NCBI GenBank assembly: GCA_033810155.1
Contig: JAPXKJ010000006.1
Span: 1 to 41,205, forward strand
Direction: 5' to 3'
Source of the DNA: UBA3907 sp033810155
GTDB taxonomy: Bacteria > Bacillota > Sulfobacillia > Fermentithermobacillales > Fermentithermobacillaceae
Length of the DNA stretch: 41,205 nt
Part shown: positions 31,738 through 39,792 of the stretch, one piece after another
How positions within the stretch are numbered: the first letter of the stretch is position 1
How the letters are laid out: each line of letters opens with the position of its first letter
Notes under the pieces: model-generated
What the model was told of the DNA's origin: nothing
The model's database searches: none
Seen by the model: the letters and a program-made list of their open reading frames with translations, nothing else
Made by a program: the position numbers and the translations under genes

Positions 31738-33456
31738 ATGCGAATCAAAAAGGTTGTGGTGGCCTTAACCTGCGCTCTTTTAATTGCATCAATGCTCGCA
31801 GGCTGTGGGCCGGAACAAGAGAAGGAGGCATTACCAGCCATCCGGTTCCTATCAGATGATAGCGAAGCCGCTAAGAAATACGCGCAGGGGCTTCAGGAAA
31901 TCCTGAGGACGAACCTTGGCATCGAGTTAGTGCTGGAAAATGTCGACTTCAAAACACGACTGCAGAAGATGAGAGATCATGATTTTGATCTTGTCTTCGC
32001 AGGTTGGGGTGCTGATTACAACGACCCCATGAGTTTCCTCGATCTTTGGGTTACTGATGGTCCTTACAATGACGTGGGCTGGTCGAATGCCAGATATGAC
32101 GAACTCATAGCCCAAGCCAAGAAATCCACTGATCAGCAAGAACGTATGGAACTGATGGCCGAGGCGGAAAAGATCCTTTTGGATGAAGCCCCGATCATCC
32201 CGGTCTACTGGCGTCAGAGGAACTACGCCGAACATCCGTGGGTGAAAGGCATTGTCAGAACCGCTTTCATGCCCAGTAACGAATGGAAATGGGCCTACAC
32301 AGAAGGACGTCCGGACGGTGACAACGTACTTAACCTGAACCTTGGTGAAGAGCCCCCAGATCTTCAGTCAGTCACTTGTACCGATACGGTGTCCTTAGAC
32401 GTCCTTAACGCCGTGTTGGAAGGCCTTGTACGTATGAACCCCGACGGCGCATACGAACAGGGCTCAGGGCTCGCGGAAAGTTGGACAATATCAGAAGATG
32501 GTCTTGTGTACGAATTCACGATCAAAGATGGACTGAAATGGTCCAATGGAGAACCGCTGACTGCTCATGACTTTGAGTACGCATGGAAAACAGCAGTTGA
32601 TCCGCGAACTGCTTCTCAGTACAACTACATGCTGTTCTTCGTCAAGGGCGCCGAAGCTGTGGCCAATGTTGAGATCCCAGATGTAAACGAAGATCCCGAC
32701 GGAAACGCCGCAGCTCTCAAGGAACTACAAGAAGCCATGGATAATATGGGTGTCAAGGCAACTGATGACCGACATCTTGTAGTAACCCTGGAAGCTCCAA
32801 GCACTTTCTTCCTTAGCCTTACTGCATTTGCAACCTATTTCCCACTTAACGAGAAAGCACACAAAGAGTGGGGCGAATCCTATGCTACTGAGCTCGATAA
32901 GATGCTCTACTGCGGGCCGTACGTAATCGACGATTGGAAACATGGAAGCAAGATGGTATTGAAGAAGAATCCCAATTACTGGGATGCTTCAAACGTAAAA
33001 CTAGACGCAATAAACTTTGACATGATCAAAGATATCAACACGCCGGTTACCATGTACGAAGCAGGAGAACTGGATGTTATCGGCGTTCCCGGCGACTTCA
33101 TTCCGAAGTTCCAGGCCGAGCGCCCAGACGAGTTCAAGCAAATGCCGGAAGCCGTATGCTTCTATCTTGAATGCAATCTAGAACATCCGTTGCTTAAAGA
33201 CGCCAAGGTTAGAAAGGCTCTGTCTCTAGCCATTGACAGGCAGGAATATTGCGATAACGTTCTAAGAAACTACTCCGCACCCGCCTACGCCTATAACCCT
33301 CCTTCAATGCAAGGAGCACAACCCGGCGAGGTTTTTGTTGAAAAGTATCTGAAAGACTATCTGCCCATAAATGGCGATCCTGCTGAAGCTCAGAAACTCT
33401 TCAAGGAAGCGGTCGAGGCACTTGGTTACGAAGCGCCTACACCTCCTGGCAAGTAG
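31738..33456 (+). CDS. Circularly permuted oligopeptide-binding lipoprotein (OppA-like)
   Basis: 572 aa. Signal peptide with lipobox MLAGC (Cys23). Residues about 33-190 correspond to the C-terminal third of ordinary OppA: LPAIRFLSDDSEAAKKYAQ, FDLVFAGWGADYNDPMSFLD, then APIIPVYWRQRNYAEHPWVKG and EWKWAYTEGR, which normally ends the protein. Residues about 196-572 are the ordinary N-terminal two thirds: NLNLGEEPPDLQSV, LAESWTISEDGLVYEFTIKDG, NPNYWDASNV, VRKALSLAIDRQEYCD, finishing AEAQKLFKEAVEALGYEAP, where OppA would continue into the LPAIRFL strand. The frame is unbroken, with intact signal peptide and stop, and it heads a complete oppBCDF operon as its only binding protein. GGGAGGG precedes ATG 31738; an upstream TTG (31645) also has a strong SD but would bury the signal peptide. 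Assembly rearrangement must be excluded. Confidence 0.85.
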   Translation: MRIKKVVVALTCALLIASMLAGCGPEQEKEALPAIRFLSDDSEAAKKYAQGLQEILRTNLGIELVLENVDFKTRLQKMRDHDFDLVFAGWGADYNDPMSFLDLWVTDGPYNDVGWSNARYDELIAQAKKSTDQQERMELMAEAEKILLDEAPIIPVYWRQRNYAEHPWVKGIVRTAFMPSNEWKWAYTEGRPDGDNVLNLNLGEEPPDLQSVTCTDTVSLDVLNAVLEGLVRMNPDGAYEQGSGLAESWTISEDGLVYEFTIKDGLKWSNGEPLTAHDFEYAWKTAVDPRTASQYNYMLFFVKGAEAVANVEIPDVNEDPDGNAAALKELQEAMDNMGVKATDDRHLVVTLEAPSTFFLSLTAFATYFPLNEKAHKEWGESYATELDKMLYCGPYVIDDWKHGSKMVLKKNPNYWDASNVKLDAINFDMIKDINTPVTMYEAGELDVIGVPGDFIPKFQAERPDEFKQMPEAVCFYLECNLEHPLLKDAKVRKALSLAIDRQEYCDNVLRNYSAPAYAYNPPSMQGAQPGEVFVEKYLKDYLPINGDPAEAQKLFKEAVEALGYEAPTPPGK

Positions 33457-33495
33457 CAAGTGATATATCCATCAACAAGCATTTGAGAGAGTGCG

Positions 33496-33528
33496 AAAAC
33501 GGGGAGCCTCGCTCAGGCTCCCCGTTTT
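33496..33528 (+). terminator. Perfect hairpin between binding protein and permease genes
   Basis: AAAACGGGGAGCCT (33496-33509) and AGGCTCCCCGTTTT (33515-33528) form a perfect 14-bp stem with a 5-nt loop. The T-run is short, so it probably acts as a partial terminator or 3' stabiliser, making the binding protein more abundant than the transporter, as is common in such operons. Confidence 0.8.
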
Positions 33529-33545
33529 CATAAGGAGGCGAAGAA

Positions 33546-34475
33546 ATGGGGCGATATGTTGTTAGGCGGTTCGGTTTCATGCTCTTATCGCTATGGGTAA
33601 TCGTCACCGTTAGTTTCATACTGATGAACGCAGTACCCGGCGGCCCATTTACCAGTGTGAAACTGACGCCCCTGGTCGAAAAACAACTTGAACGCAAATA
33701 CGGGCTAGACAAACCCAAATGGCAACAGTATACCACTTTGCTCAAAAACCTACTCCACTTCGACCTGGGTCTTTCTATCCGTGAACGAGGCCGTAGCGTC
33801 AATGATATAATCAAATACACATTTCCAACGTCAGCGGTACTGGGTATTGAAGCCTTAGTTTTTGCAGTTACCATAGGTCTTGCGCTTGGAATCATAGCTG
33901 CATTATATCGGGGCCAAGCCCTTGACTACATTGCAATAATCATCGCAGTAATCGGCGTTTCGATACCAAACTTCATCGTAGCATCGATCCTTCAGTATCT
34001 ACTGGGATACAAGCTGAAGCTTCTACCTATAGCCAGGTGGGAGAGTTTCAGACATACTATACTTCCCGCGTTTGCACTTGGCCTTGGCACATTGGCAACT
34101 ATGACAAGAATGATGAGGTCAAGCATGCTTGAGGTTCTCAACCAAGACTATATACGTACCGCAAAAGCAAAGGGCCTCAATTCTGCCCAGATAATTTGGA
34201 AACACGGAGTCAGAAATGCAATCTTACCGATCGTAACAATCCTGGGTCCTTTGATTGCAGGCATAACCACGGGCACTCTTGTGATTGAGCGCATGTTCGG
34301 CATACCCGGGCTTGGCAAGTATTTCGTTGAAAGCATATACAACAGGGATTATCCCATGATAATGGGGACCACTGTTTTCTATTCCGCATTGCTGCTATTC
34401 ATGACATTTCTCGTGGATATAGCATACGGCCTAATCGATCCTAGAATTCGAATCGCGCGAGGAAAGGAGGACTAG
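33546..34475 (+). CDS. oppB: Oligopeptide ABC transporter permease OppB
   Basis: 309-aa permease. First helix RFGFMLLSLWVIVTVSFILMNAVPGGPF, then an external loop (RKYGLDKPKWQQYT, LHFDLGLSIRERGRSV) typical of OppB, and the BPD_transp_1 domain with about five helices and the EAA loop DYIRTAKAKGLNSAQIIWKHGVRNA. It ends VDIAYGLIDPRIRIARGKED. AAGGAGG lies 7-8 nt before the ATG. The gene is separated from the permuted binding protein only by the hairpin at 33496-33528 and is followed by oppC after 3 nt. Confidence 0.95.
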   Translation: MGRYVVRRFGFMLLSLWVIVTVSFILMNAVPGGPFTSVKLTPLVEKQLERKYGLDKPKWQQYTTLLKNLLHFDLGLSIRERGRSVNDIIKYTFPTSAVLGIEALVFAVTIGLALGIIAALYRGQALDYIAIIIAVIGVSIPNFIVASILQYLLGYKLKLLPIARWESFRHTILPAFALGLGTLATMTRMMRSSMLEVLNQDYIRTAKAKGLNSAQIIWKHGVRNAILPIVTILGPLIAGITTGTLVIERMFGIPGLGKYFVESIYNRDYPMIMGTTVFYSALLLFMTFLVDIAYGLIDPRIRIARGKED

Positions 34476-34478
34476 CAA

Positions 34479-35402
34479 ATGCTGAACTTTTATCCTGAAC
34501 CCCAAGACTTTGCGCCTCTTACACTCGACGAGAAAGTGAGCGATGCTATTACCAGGCCGCCGATTGGGTACTGGGAAGATGTTTGGATGCGGTTCCGCAA
34601 GAACAAACTGGCGGTCATCGGGCTAAGCATCCTCGCCATACTTGCAGTGATGGCCATTTTCGGTCCCATCGTTAGTCCATGGGACTATAGAACCTGCGAC
34701 TACGGTCACATCAATGAATTCATCAGCAGTCGCCACTGGTTTGGCACCGACTATCTTGGCCGCGATATGTTCACTCGGTTGTGGCACGGCACAAGGATCT
34801 CGGTGTTCATAGGAATCACAGCTGCCCTAATAGACTTGGTGATTGGAGTAGTCTGGGGAGGAATAGCGGGTTACTTCGGCGGTATCGTAGATGACATAAT
34901 GATGCGCATAGTAGACATTCTCTACGGCGTACCATATCTACTGGTAGTTATATTGCTTCTGGTAGTTATGGAACCCGGGCTTGCCTCGATAATCATCGCC
35001 ATGAGTTTGACCGGATGGGTCGGCATGGCCCGATTAGTGCGTGGACAAATCCTTCAGTTAAAAGAAATGGAGTACGTACTCGCGGCCAAGTCGGTAGGAG
35101 CTCCTCCCCGCCGGATAATTGCCAGGCACCTCATTCCCAACACCATGGGTGTCGTCCTTGTCAGTCTAACGTCCAGCATACCGGGGGCAATATTTGGAGA
35201 AGCATTCTTGAGCTTCATAGGCTTAGGAGTCCCAATGCCCCAAGCCAGTCTGGGAACTCTTGCAAACGAGGGATATCAGGTGCTCAGGATATATCCGCAA
35301 AACATGATTATCCCCGCTTTGGTTATGAGTTTACTTATACTATCATTCAACTTTGTTGGCGATGGATTAAGAGATGCTCTTGACCCGCGCCTGCGTCAAT
35401 AG
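34479..35402 (+). CDS. oppC: Oligopeptide ABC transporter permease OppC
   Basis: 307-aa permease partner of OppB. A cytoplasmic N-terminal tail precedes the helix LAVIGLSILAILAVMAIFGPIV, an external segment with WFGTDYLGRDMFTRLWHGTRIS (the OppC hallmark), and the transport domain with EAA loop YVLAAKSVGAPPRRIIARHLIPN. It ends FVGDGLRDALDPRLRQ. GGAAAGGAGG at the end of oppB serves as its ribosome binding site. Spacing to oppB is 3 nt and to oppD 13 nt, so the genes are co-translated as an operon. Confidence 0.95.
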   Translation: MLNFYPEPQDFAPLTLDEKVSDAITRPPIGYWEDVWMRFRKNKLAVIGLSILAILAVMAIFGPIVSPWDYRTCDYGHINEFISSRHWFGTDYLGRDMFTRLWHGTRISVFIGITAALIDLVIGVVWGGIAGYFGGIVDDIMMRIVDILYGVPYLLVVILLLVVMEPGLASIIIAMSLTGWVGMARLVRGQILQLKEMEYVLAAKSVGAPPRRIIARHLIPNTMGVVLVSLTSSIPGAIFGEAFLSFIGLGVPMPQASLGTLANEGYQVLRIYPQNMIIPALVMSLLILSFNFVGDGLRDALDPRLRQ

Positions 35403-35415
35403 GGAGTGAGCCAAC

Positions 35416-36483
35416 ATGGAACAAAACATTGCTAAGCAGGAGTTTGTAGAGCTCGCTGAACAAAAGTTGCTCTCCATAGAAGACCTCCAGGTTTCTTTCC
35501 ACACTTACGCAGGCGAGGTACATGCAGTACGCGGAGTAACCTACTCGGTGGAACAGGGAGGGTCACTCGCCGTTGTAGGCGAATCAGGCTGCGGCAAAAC
35601 TGTAACTGTCCAAGCAGTGATGAGACTTACACCCATGCCACCTGGAGAGATAAAAGGCGGTAAGATTGCTTTCAACGGTAAAGATATTCTATCCTTAACC
35701 GAAAAGCAGATGCAATCTGTTCGAGGAAGGGAAATAGGCATGATCTTCCAAGATCCTATGACCGGACTAAATCCAACGATGACAGTAGGTAATCAGATTG
35801 CAGAAGCGGTGATGAAACATCAACGCGTACCAAAGCACGAAGCTATGGAAAGAGCAGTTGAAATGCTGAACCTCGTAGAGATCCCTAACCCTACGGTCCG
35901 TGCGTTACAATATCCGCACGAGTTTAGCGGCGGGATGCGGCAGAGGGCCATGATAGCTATTGCCCTTGCCTGCGAGCCAATTCTTCTGATCGCTGATGAG
36001 CCTACTACGTCTCTTGATGTGACGATTCAGTCTCAAATACTTGAACTCCTGCAAAGCTTGCAGGATAAGATGGGGATGACCATAGTCCTCATAACTCACA
36101 ACTTAGGTGTTGTAGCCCGTCTGGCGCGCAATATCGTGGTAATGTACGCAGGAAAGGTTGTAGAAAGCGGAAGTTCGTCGGATATATTCTACCGACCTGC
36201 ACATCCATATACTAGGGCACTCCTACAGTCTGTGCCTAGGTTAGATGCGCCGTCTCGGATGGAATTAGCGTCAATTCCAGGTACCCCACCTGATCTATTT
36301 GAACCTCCAGCGGGCTGTGCTTTTGCACCAAGGTGTAAATACTCTATGAAGATCTGTTTGGAACACGACTCGGAGCCTATAAACGTTGGAGACAGCCATC
36401 GTGTGTCCTGCTGGCTCCACCATGATGCAAATCCGAATCGACTACCTGTAGAATTATACGGCGGGGGTGGTACACATGACTGA
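35416..36483 (+). CDS. oppD: Oligopeptide ABC transporter ATP-binding protein OppD
   Basis: 355-aa ABC ATPase. Walker A GESGCGKTVTV, Q-loop MIFQDPMTGLNPTMT, signature FSGGMRQRAMIAIALA, Walker B LLIADEPTTSLD and switch LITHNLGVVARLA. The GMRQRAMIA signature assigns it to OppD. The C-terminal oligo_HPY region contains CAFAPRCKYSMKIC and a later SCW, the conserved cysteines that bind a metal or Fe-S centre. GGGAGTGAG precedes the ATG. The stop TGA overlaps the start of oppF (ATGACTGA), indicating translational coupling. Confidence 0.95.
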   Translation: MEQNIAKQEFVELAEQKLLSIEDLQVSFHTYAGEVHAVRGVTYSVEQGGSLAVVGESGCGKTVTVQAVMRLTPMPPGEIKGGKIAFNGKDILSLTEKQMQSVRGREIGMIFQDPMTGLNPTMTVGNQIAEAVMKHQRVPKHEAMERAVEMLNLVEIPNPTVRALQYPHEFSGGMRQRAMIAIALACEPILLIADEPTTSLDVTIQSQILELLQSLQDKMGMTIVLITHNLGVVARLARNIVVMYAGKVVESGSSSDIFYRPAHPYTRALLQSVPRLDAPSRMELASIPGTPPDLFEPPAGCAFAPRCKYSMKICLEHDSEPINVGDSHRVSCWLHHDANPNRLPVELYGGGGTHD

Positions 36484-37432
36484 CGAGATCGCCCTCAAGG
36501 TTGACAACTTGAAAAAGTACTTCATGGTAGGAAAACGTAAGATTCTCAAGGCTGTCGACGATGTGTCTTTCGAGGTGAGAAAAGGCGAAGTGTTAGGTAT
36601 AGTTGGGGAAAGTGGATGCGGTAAGACAACTGTGGGCAGAACCGTATCACGACTATATGAGCCAACAGATGGCACGATCATCTTCGATGGCAAGGATATT
36701 ACCAAGGTTCCAGAAAAGGACCTCCTATGGTTCCGTAGGAAACTGCAGATGATCTTCCAGGATCCCTATGCATCGCTAGACCCCCGGATGACAGTAGGTG
36801 AAATCATAGGCGAACCCTTGGACATCCACGGGCTTGAGTCAGGGCAAGAGCGTACCGATAAAATACACCACCTCCTCGAAATCGTCGGCCTCAGCAGGGA
36901 ACATGCTAATAGATTCCCGCACGAGTTCTCAGGCGGGCAAAGACAAAGAATCGGAATAGCTCGAGCCTTAGCGGTCGATCCAGCATTCATCATAGCGGAC
37001 GAACCCATCTCGTCTCTGGACGTATCAATACAAGCGCAAGTAGTAAACCTACTTACAAAACTCCAGGAAGAACGAGAACTGTCGTTTATGTTCATAGCCC
37101 ACGATCTCTCCATGGTTCGCCATATATCCCACAGGGTTGCAGTAATGTATCTAGGTAAGATCGTCGAGATCGCTCCATCCGAGCGCATTTACGAGTGGCC
37201 CCTTCATCCATACACTAAAGCGCTTATGTCAGCCAACCCTATACCCGATCCGAACATAGAAAAGTCGAGAGCGCGCATAAGCTTACCAGGAGAAGTGCCA
37301 AGTCCAATCAACCCACCGCCCGGATGCAGATTCGCAGGTAGGTGCCCACAGGCACATGATCGCTGCAGAGAAGAAGACCCGCACCTCGAAGAACTTGAAC
37401 CGGACCACTGGGTGTCGTGTTTTCTGTACTAA
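36476..37432 (+). CDS. oppF: Oligopeptide ABC transporter ATP-binding protein OppF
   Basis: 318-aa ABC ATPase. Walker A GESGCGKTTVG, Q-loop MIFQDPYASLDPRMT, signature FSGGQRQRIGIARALAV, Walker B FIIADEPISSLD, switch FIAHDLSMVRHISH, and a C-terminal cysteine cluster (GCRFAGRCPQAHDRC...C). ATG 36476 has GGGGGTGG 5 nt upstream and overlaps the oppD stop by 8 nt; GTG 36467 is the longer alternative. The last gene of the operon; a terminator made from a REP-like repeat follows 20 nt after the stop. Confidence 0.95.
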   Translation: MTDEIALKVDNLKKYFMVGKRKILKAVDDVSFEVRKGEVLGIVGESGCGKTTVGRTVSRLYEPTDGTIIFDGKDITKVPEKDLLWFRRKLQMIFQDPYASLDPRMTVGEIIGEPLDIHGLESGQERTDKIHHLLEIVGLSREHANRFPHEFSGGQRQRIGIARALAVDPAFIIADEPISSLDVSIQAQVVNLLTKLQEERELSFMFIAHDLSMVRHISHRVAVMYLGKIVEIAPSERIYEWPLHPYTKALMSANPIPDPNIEKSRARISLPGEVPSPINPPPGCRFAGRCPQAHDRCREEDPHLEELEPDHWVSCFLY

Positions 37433-37452
37433 CCGAACAAGCAAGGCACGAG

Positions 37453-37489
37453 GAACCGTTCCTTGGAAGCAACGGGGACGGTTCTTTTT
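37453..37489 (+). terminator. Rho-independent terminator of the opp operon, formed with a REP-like unit
   Basis: GAACCGTTCC (37453-37462) pairs with GGGACGGTTC (37475-37484), ten pairs including one G-T, around a 12-nt loop, followed by TTTTT (37485-37489). The right arm and T-run are part of the REP-like repeat at 37466-37494. Confidence 0.85.
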
Positions 37490-37494
37490 GCTTC
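37466..37494 (+). repeat. REP-like repeat unit
   Basis: Starts GAAGC and ends GCTTC with GGGGACGGTTCTTTTT in the middle, matching the orientation of the left arm at 3699-3732. Together with 38018-38049 in the opposite orientation it brackets the tRNA-Ala region. Confidence 0.8.
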
Positions 37495-37522
37495 AGCAAC
37501 GACAGCATTCAGGAAGTTGCAC

Positions 37523-37573
37523 CCTATACACACTTGGCTCCTATACGCACTGGACTCCTATACGCACTTGACT
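37523..37573 (+). repeat. Three tandem 17-bp repeats
   Basis: Units at 37523-37539, 37540-37556 and 37557-37573: CCTATACACACTTGGCT, CCTATACGCACTGGACT and CCTATACGCACTTGACT. They adjoin with no spacer. The end of the third unit is the -35 box (TTGACT) of the tRNA promoter; the other units end in near -35 sequences. Confidence 0.9.
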
Positions 37574-37595
37574 TTTGTCCCAGCACCAGTATGAT
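37568..37595 (+). promoter_or_regulatory. Sigma-A promoter of tRNA-Ala
   Basis: -35 TTGACT (37568-37573), 16-nt spacer, -10 TATGAT (37590-37595), about 14 nt before the expected start of transcription close to the mature tRNA 5' end. Confidence 0.65.
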
Positions 37596-37615
37596 AGTAG
37601 AGTAGTAACACAGGT

Positions 37616-37691
37616 GGGGCCGTAGCTCAGTTGGGAGAGCGCCTGAATGGCATTCAGGAGGTCGTGGGTTCGACCCCCATCGGCTCCACCA
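37616..37691 (+). tRNA. tRNA-Ala, anticodon GGC
   Basis: 76 nt with encoded CCA. The acceptor stem GGGGCCG (37616-37622) pairs with CGGCTCC (37681-37687); the D arm GCTC/GAGC, the anticodon stem CCTGA/TCAGG with loop ATGGCAT giving anticodon GGC (codon GCC), and the T arm GTGGG/CCCAT with TTCGACC are all present. Discriminator A at 37688 then CCA. Confidence 0.97.
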
Positions 37692-38017
37692 ATTTACTAT
37701 ACCCTGCAACCTCTAGCAGTGAAACCGCTATGACACGGTAGTTACCTTCGCCTTTAGTTTCTAACAAGTGTTTTCAGGGGCCAAAAGACACCATTACGCG
37801 TCATAACCGCGACAAATCACATATCACAACAAACATCTACCTAATAACTTGCAGTAGCGCAAAGAAAGCGCTTGAAAGCCCCTAGGAGACTTTTCTAAAA
37901 ACATTCCATCGACTAAGAAACCCTTTTCCGAAACGGTGCCAAAGAGCTCCGAGCGGCATATAAAGCAATGTTGCCCTTCCCTTTTCTGGCCGATCGATCC
38001 ACGTTGGGCAACTTCGA
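37692..38017. other. Intergenic region after tRNA-Ala
   Basis: No gene recognised. GTTGCCC (37970-37976) and GGGCAAC (38006-38012) form a 7-bp inverted repeat directly beside the REP-like unit at 38018. No duplicated tRNA 3' end (attachment site) is visible. Confidence 0.5.
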
Positions 38018-38049
38018 GTGAAGCAGAAAGAACCGTCCCCCCTGCTTCG
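38018..38049 (-). repeat. REP-like repeat unit
   Basis: Begins GTGAAGCAGAAAG and ends CTGCTTC, the same orientation as the right arm at 3753-3786, with one T-to-A change in the AGTACCG/AGAACCG core. GAAGCAG and CTGCTTC pair over 7 bp. It lies 12 nt after the stop of the regulator gene on the minus strand and may help end its transcript. Confidence 0.85.
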
Positions 38050-38061
38050 CCTTACCAATTC

Positions 38062-39597
38062 TCACGATCGTTTGATATGGTCTGCGAATTCGCGTAGTGT
38101 ACTGGCTACTTCTTTCTTCTTCTGCGGGTTTGCGTAGTCTCTGTCGTCTATGGACCTTCTCAAGTAATCCCAGAAGGCTGCAGTTAAGTTGCTTTCGTTG
38201 ATTGCCATAGCAAGTGTTGGGACCGAAGTTTTGGCGACGATGACGCCTACGTCTTCTTTTGCGTATACAATTGATCTGTCTTCATTAGCAGATCTATCGA
38301 TTGAGACGTGGAAATTCGGGTATGTGTCAACTAGATAGATGATGTGCTCGAGATGTTTGATATACTGCTCAGGAGTATAATAGGCGGAACTCATACTTAG
38401 CATGTCCGATGAGGCTATCTTGACACGCCCTTCTTCCACCGCCGATACGTCTGGAAGACTCATAATCTCAGTAAAGAGATGGCTCTGGATCTGTTTCTCG
38501 AAATTACCTCGTCTTAACCTGTGTTCATTGAGAAACTTCCCTTTCTCCTTAGGGCCATACTCAGCGAACACATCGTGCACCAGACTTTCCGGCATGGTTA
38601 GAATAGAGATGGAATTCGTTGAGATGATAGAATTCGTCTCTTCCCTCTCGAACTCGACAAGTGTAGAAATATAGTAATCTCTATCCTTAGTGGTAAAGAT
38701 TTTCATGAGGGGTCTACACATCTTGAAATATGCATTATATTCATCGACGAAAGATCTTATGGTCTCTTTGTCCCTGAATAGGAAATTCGCAGGTCTTGTC
38801 TCTTCGCTTCCTACCGACGTAGACACAACTGCAGCGGTCTCCGGAGCAATAAAAAGAGTGCGCCTGAAGATACCATCTCTCTTTTTGGGGTAGAAGTAAG
38901 GTTCTATCGCGCCAGACATATAAAGTGGCATCCATTGGGTGATCGCAGCGAGCATCTCGTCTAGATCCCTGTTTACGACATGTATGATCCTTATTTGATT
39001 ACCTCGCAAAACAGTCTCGGTCATAAGTTGCGCCCACTTAAGTGTGAATTGGCGATCGCCAACGAGCCATTCTATGTCTTCATCGCTAAACAATAATAAA
39101 GTCTGTGGGGTTTCATGCTGAATAACCTCAGATAGAAAATCTACCGCTGCTTGCCTTTTTCCCTGGACGCCATAATAAACAGCCGTGTCGGGCCTAGAAA
39201 CAGGGGTCGAAGGACTATCCTCATAGGATCGCTTATCTCTGCCGAATTGAATGCTTGACAGTCCTTCAAGAAAATTCCCTACAGTTTGAGCACTGGTGTC
39301 CTCAACCAAGAGCCACTCGTAAATCGCCTCCGCAATCTCATCCTCGTCGTATGAAAAAGGGTTTATCTTCAGAAGATCGTATAGTGCCCTCCGCTGATAG
39401 TCCAATGTACAATGGCGAGCGAAATACGTGGCCATGCTTTGGAAATACTCTTCTTTGGTTTCTTTCTTAATGAACATTCTGGCTCCAGATCGCAACCTGC
39501 TTATATATGAAGGGTCCAAAGAAACATACCGAGCGAGCATACTATTAGTAGTGTTTGTGACGCCCATCAGGGCATCTAGTTTCTGAGAAAGGTGCAT
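38062..39597 (-). CDS. Large HTH regulator of unknown effector domain
   Basis: 511-aa soluble protein. Residues 2-43 form an XRE-like helix-turn-helix (LSQKLDALMGVTNTTNSMLARYVSLDPSYISRLRSGAR). The remaining ~460 residues match no family I can name with certainty. Positions about 155-265 alternate strands and helices (TLLLFSDEDIEWLV, GNQIRIIHVVNRD, FRRTLFIAPETAAVVSTS), a layout reminiscent of PLD-like or TrmB sensor folds but without an HKD motif. The start is ATG 39597 because AAGGGGGG lies 6 nt upstream; the frame runs 46 codons further without support. It faces the small gene at 39793-40125 across an operator-rich region, so it may regulate itself and that gene (inference). Confidence 0.7.
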   Translation of the reverse strand: MHLSQKLDALMGVTNTTNSMLARYVSLDPSYISRLRSGARMFIKKETKEEYFQSMATYFARHCTLDYQRRALYDLLKINPFSYDEDEIAEAIYEWLLVEDTSAQTVGNFLEGLSSIQFGRDKRSYEDSPSTPVSRPDTAVYYGVQGKRQAAVDFLSEVIQHETPQTLLLFSDEDIEWLVGDRQFTLKWAQLMTETVLRGNQIRIIHVVNRDLDEMLAAITQWMPLYMSGAIEPYFYPKKRDGIFRRTLFIAPETAAVVSTSVGSEETRPANFLFRDKETIRSFVDEYNAYFKMCRPLMKIFTTKDRDYYISTLVEFEREETNSIISTNSISILTMPESLVHDVFAEYGPKEKGKFLNEHRLRRGNFEKQIQSHLFTEIMSLPDVSAVEEGRVKIASSDMLSMSSAYYTPEQYIKHLEHIIYLVDTYPNFHVSIDRSANEDRSIVYAKEDVGVIVAKTSVPTLAMAINESNLTAAFWDYLRRSIDDRDYANPQKKKEVASTLREFADHIKRS

Positions 39598-39688
39598 AGC
39601 AAGCCCCCCCTTCCAAATGCGCCAGCACCTGTCTTGGTACCTTAGACTTCTCCTCCAGTTTGTTTCAATCCTGCACTCGATTGAATAG

Positions 39689-39763
39689 ATTTGTAGGGTT
39701 TCGCATTTGTAGGGTTTCGGTGAGAATTGACACAATTCGTGAAAGTATTTGGCATTGCCAAAT
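39689..39763. promoter_or_regulatory. Operator-rich intergenic region between regulator and PH-like gene
   Basis: Three elements in 75 nt: a direct repeat ATTTGTAGGGTTTCG at 39689-39703 and 39705-39719 (15 of 15 identical, 16-nt period); the inverted repeat GAATTG-ACA-CAATTC (39724-39738), which contains TTGACA; and the perfect 17-nt palindrome ATTTGGCATTGCCAAAT (39747-39763). On the minus strand TTGTGT and TACAAA, 18 nt apart, could be the regulator's promoter, with the -10 inside the direct repeat. Confidence 0.7.
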
Positions 39764-39792
39764 GATGAAAAGGTATATCAAAGTGAGCCAAG

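Noticed and set aside
37616..37691. tRNA-Ala as an integration site of a mobile element
   Set aside because: No integrase gene and no repeated tRNA 3' end downstream within the window.
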